Below are positions 5,040-5,191 of a DNA stretch of 5,191 nt, piece after piece (the stretch's first letter is position 1; the number at the start of each line of letters is the position of its first letter). Below the pieces are notes generated by a model that saw nothing but the letters and a program-made list of their open reading frames with translations, had not been told where the DNA came from and ran no database searches. The translations under genes and the position numbers were made by a program. This DNA is from Bacteroidota bacterium (GTDB lineage Bacteria; Bacteroidota; Bacteroidia; Chitinophagales; Chitinophagaceae): assembly GCA_028877045.1 (NCBI GenBank), contig JAGWPQ010000310.1, positions 1 through 5,191 on the forward strand, in the 5' to 3' direction.

Positions 5040-5191
5040 TTACCTCACTTTTAAAATCGGATGTAGTTTTTGTATGGCAAGATTTTGAAGCCGTAAATAA
5101 TATACTCCATTACTCAAAAAGCTTCCGTCGAAATCTACAATGTACTTACCGGTTGTTTGATAATCAGCATCGATAATATTTTTAATCACTG
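5040..5191 (-). CDS. C-terminal end of a probable secreted protein (T9SS-like sorting domain), partial
   Basis: An open frame runs from the right edge of the window to a TAA stop at 5040-5042; only the last 49 codons are present. The peptide contains GKYIVDFDGSFLSNGVYYLRLQ followed, after a short gap, by a basic end (KLHPILKVR). The pattern G-x-Y-x-V-x-F-(D)-G-x-x-L-x-x-G-V-Y-Y-x-R-L is typical of the C-terminal beta-sandwich sorting domain of T9SS-exported proteins (or the related FlgD-like Ig fold). Such proteins are delivered to the surface or secreted across the outer membrane. The functional N-terminal part lies outside the window. The 34-nt gap to murB on the same strand leaves open co-transcription. 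Confidence 0.7.
   Translation of the reverse strand, partial: VIKNIIDADYQTTGKYIVDFDGSFLSNGVYYLRLQNLAIQKLHPILKVR

Overview
The window looks like a chromosomal stretch from a member of the Bacteroidota, probably near Chitinophagaceae/Sphingobacteriia. The clues are low GC, a TAnnTTTG-type -7 promoter element, lipoproteins with short SC lipoboxes, a porin-like outer-membrane protein of Bacteroidota style, and the tail of a secreted protein resembling a type IX secretion (T9SS) sorting domain. Assignment below phylum level is inference.

Left part (1-3068): a dihydrofolate-reductase/RibD-C-like oxidoreductase (78-638, +), a small cysteine-rich lipoprotein of unknown function (805-1131, +), a convergent predicted outer-membrane beta-barrel protein (1309-2190, -), and, divergent from it, a lipoprotein archaemetzincin-type zinc protease (best start 2424, end 3068, +). 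These look like independent accessory or housekeeping genes rather than one operon.

Middle part (3069-3985): this is the most interesting region. A two-gene cassette on the + strand comprises a 175-residue GNAT-like protein with a GTG start at 3287 and a 55-residue lysine-rich protein at 3818-3985, separated by 3 nt. It lies between the intact 3' end of murB and a second, displaced copy of the murB 3' end at about 3132-3233. In the best 60 nt the copies match at 53 positions. All seven differences are silent third-codon-position changes, yet the displaced copy has no upstream gene body and carries an in-frame stop. This suggests that two murB lineages were brought together by recombination or integration at the murB 3' end, together with the cassette.

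Right part (3989-5191): a complete murB (peptidoglycan precursor synthesis) on the - strand. It contains a tandem 7-bp repeat in coding sequence. Upstream is the 3' end of a probable secreted protein that continues beyond the window, 34 nt from murB and perhaps co-transcribed with it. No rRNA, tRNA, CRISPR, transposase or integrase is visible.
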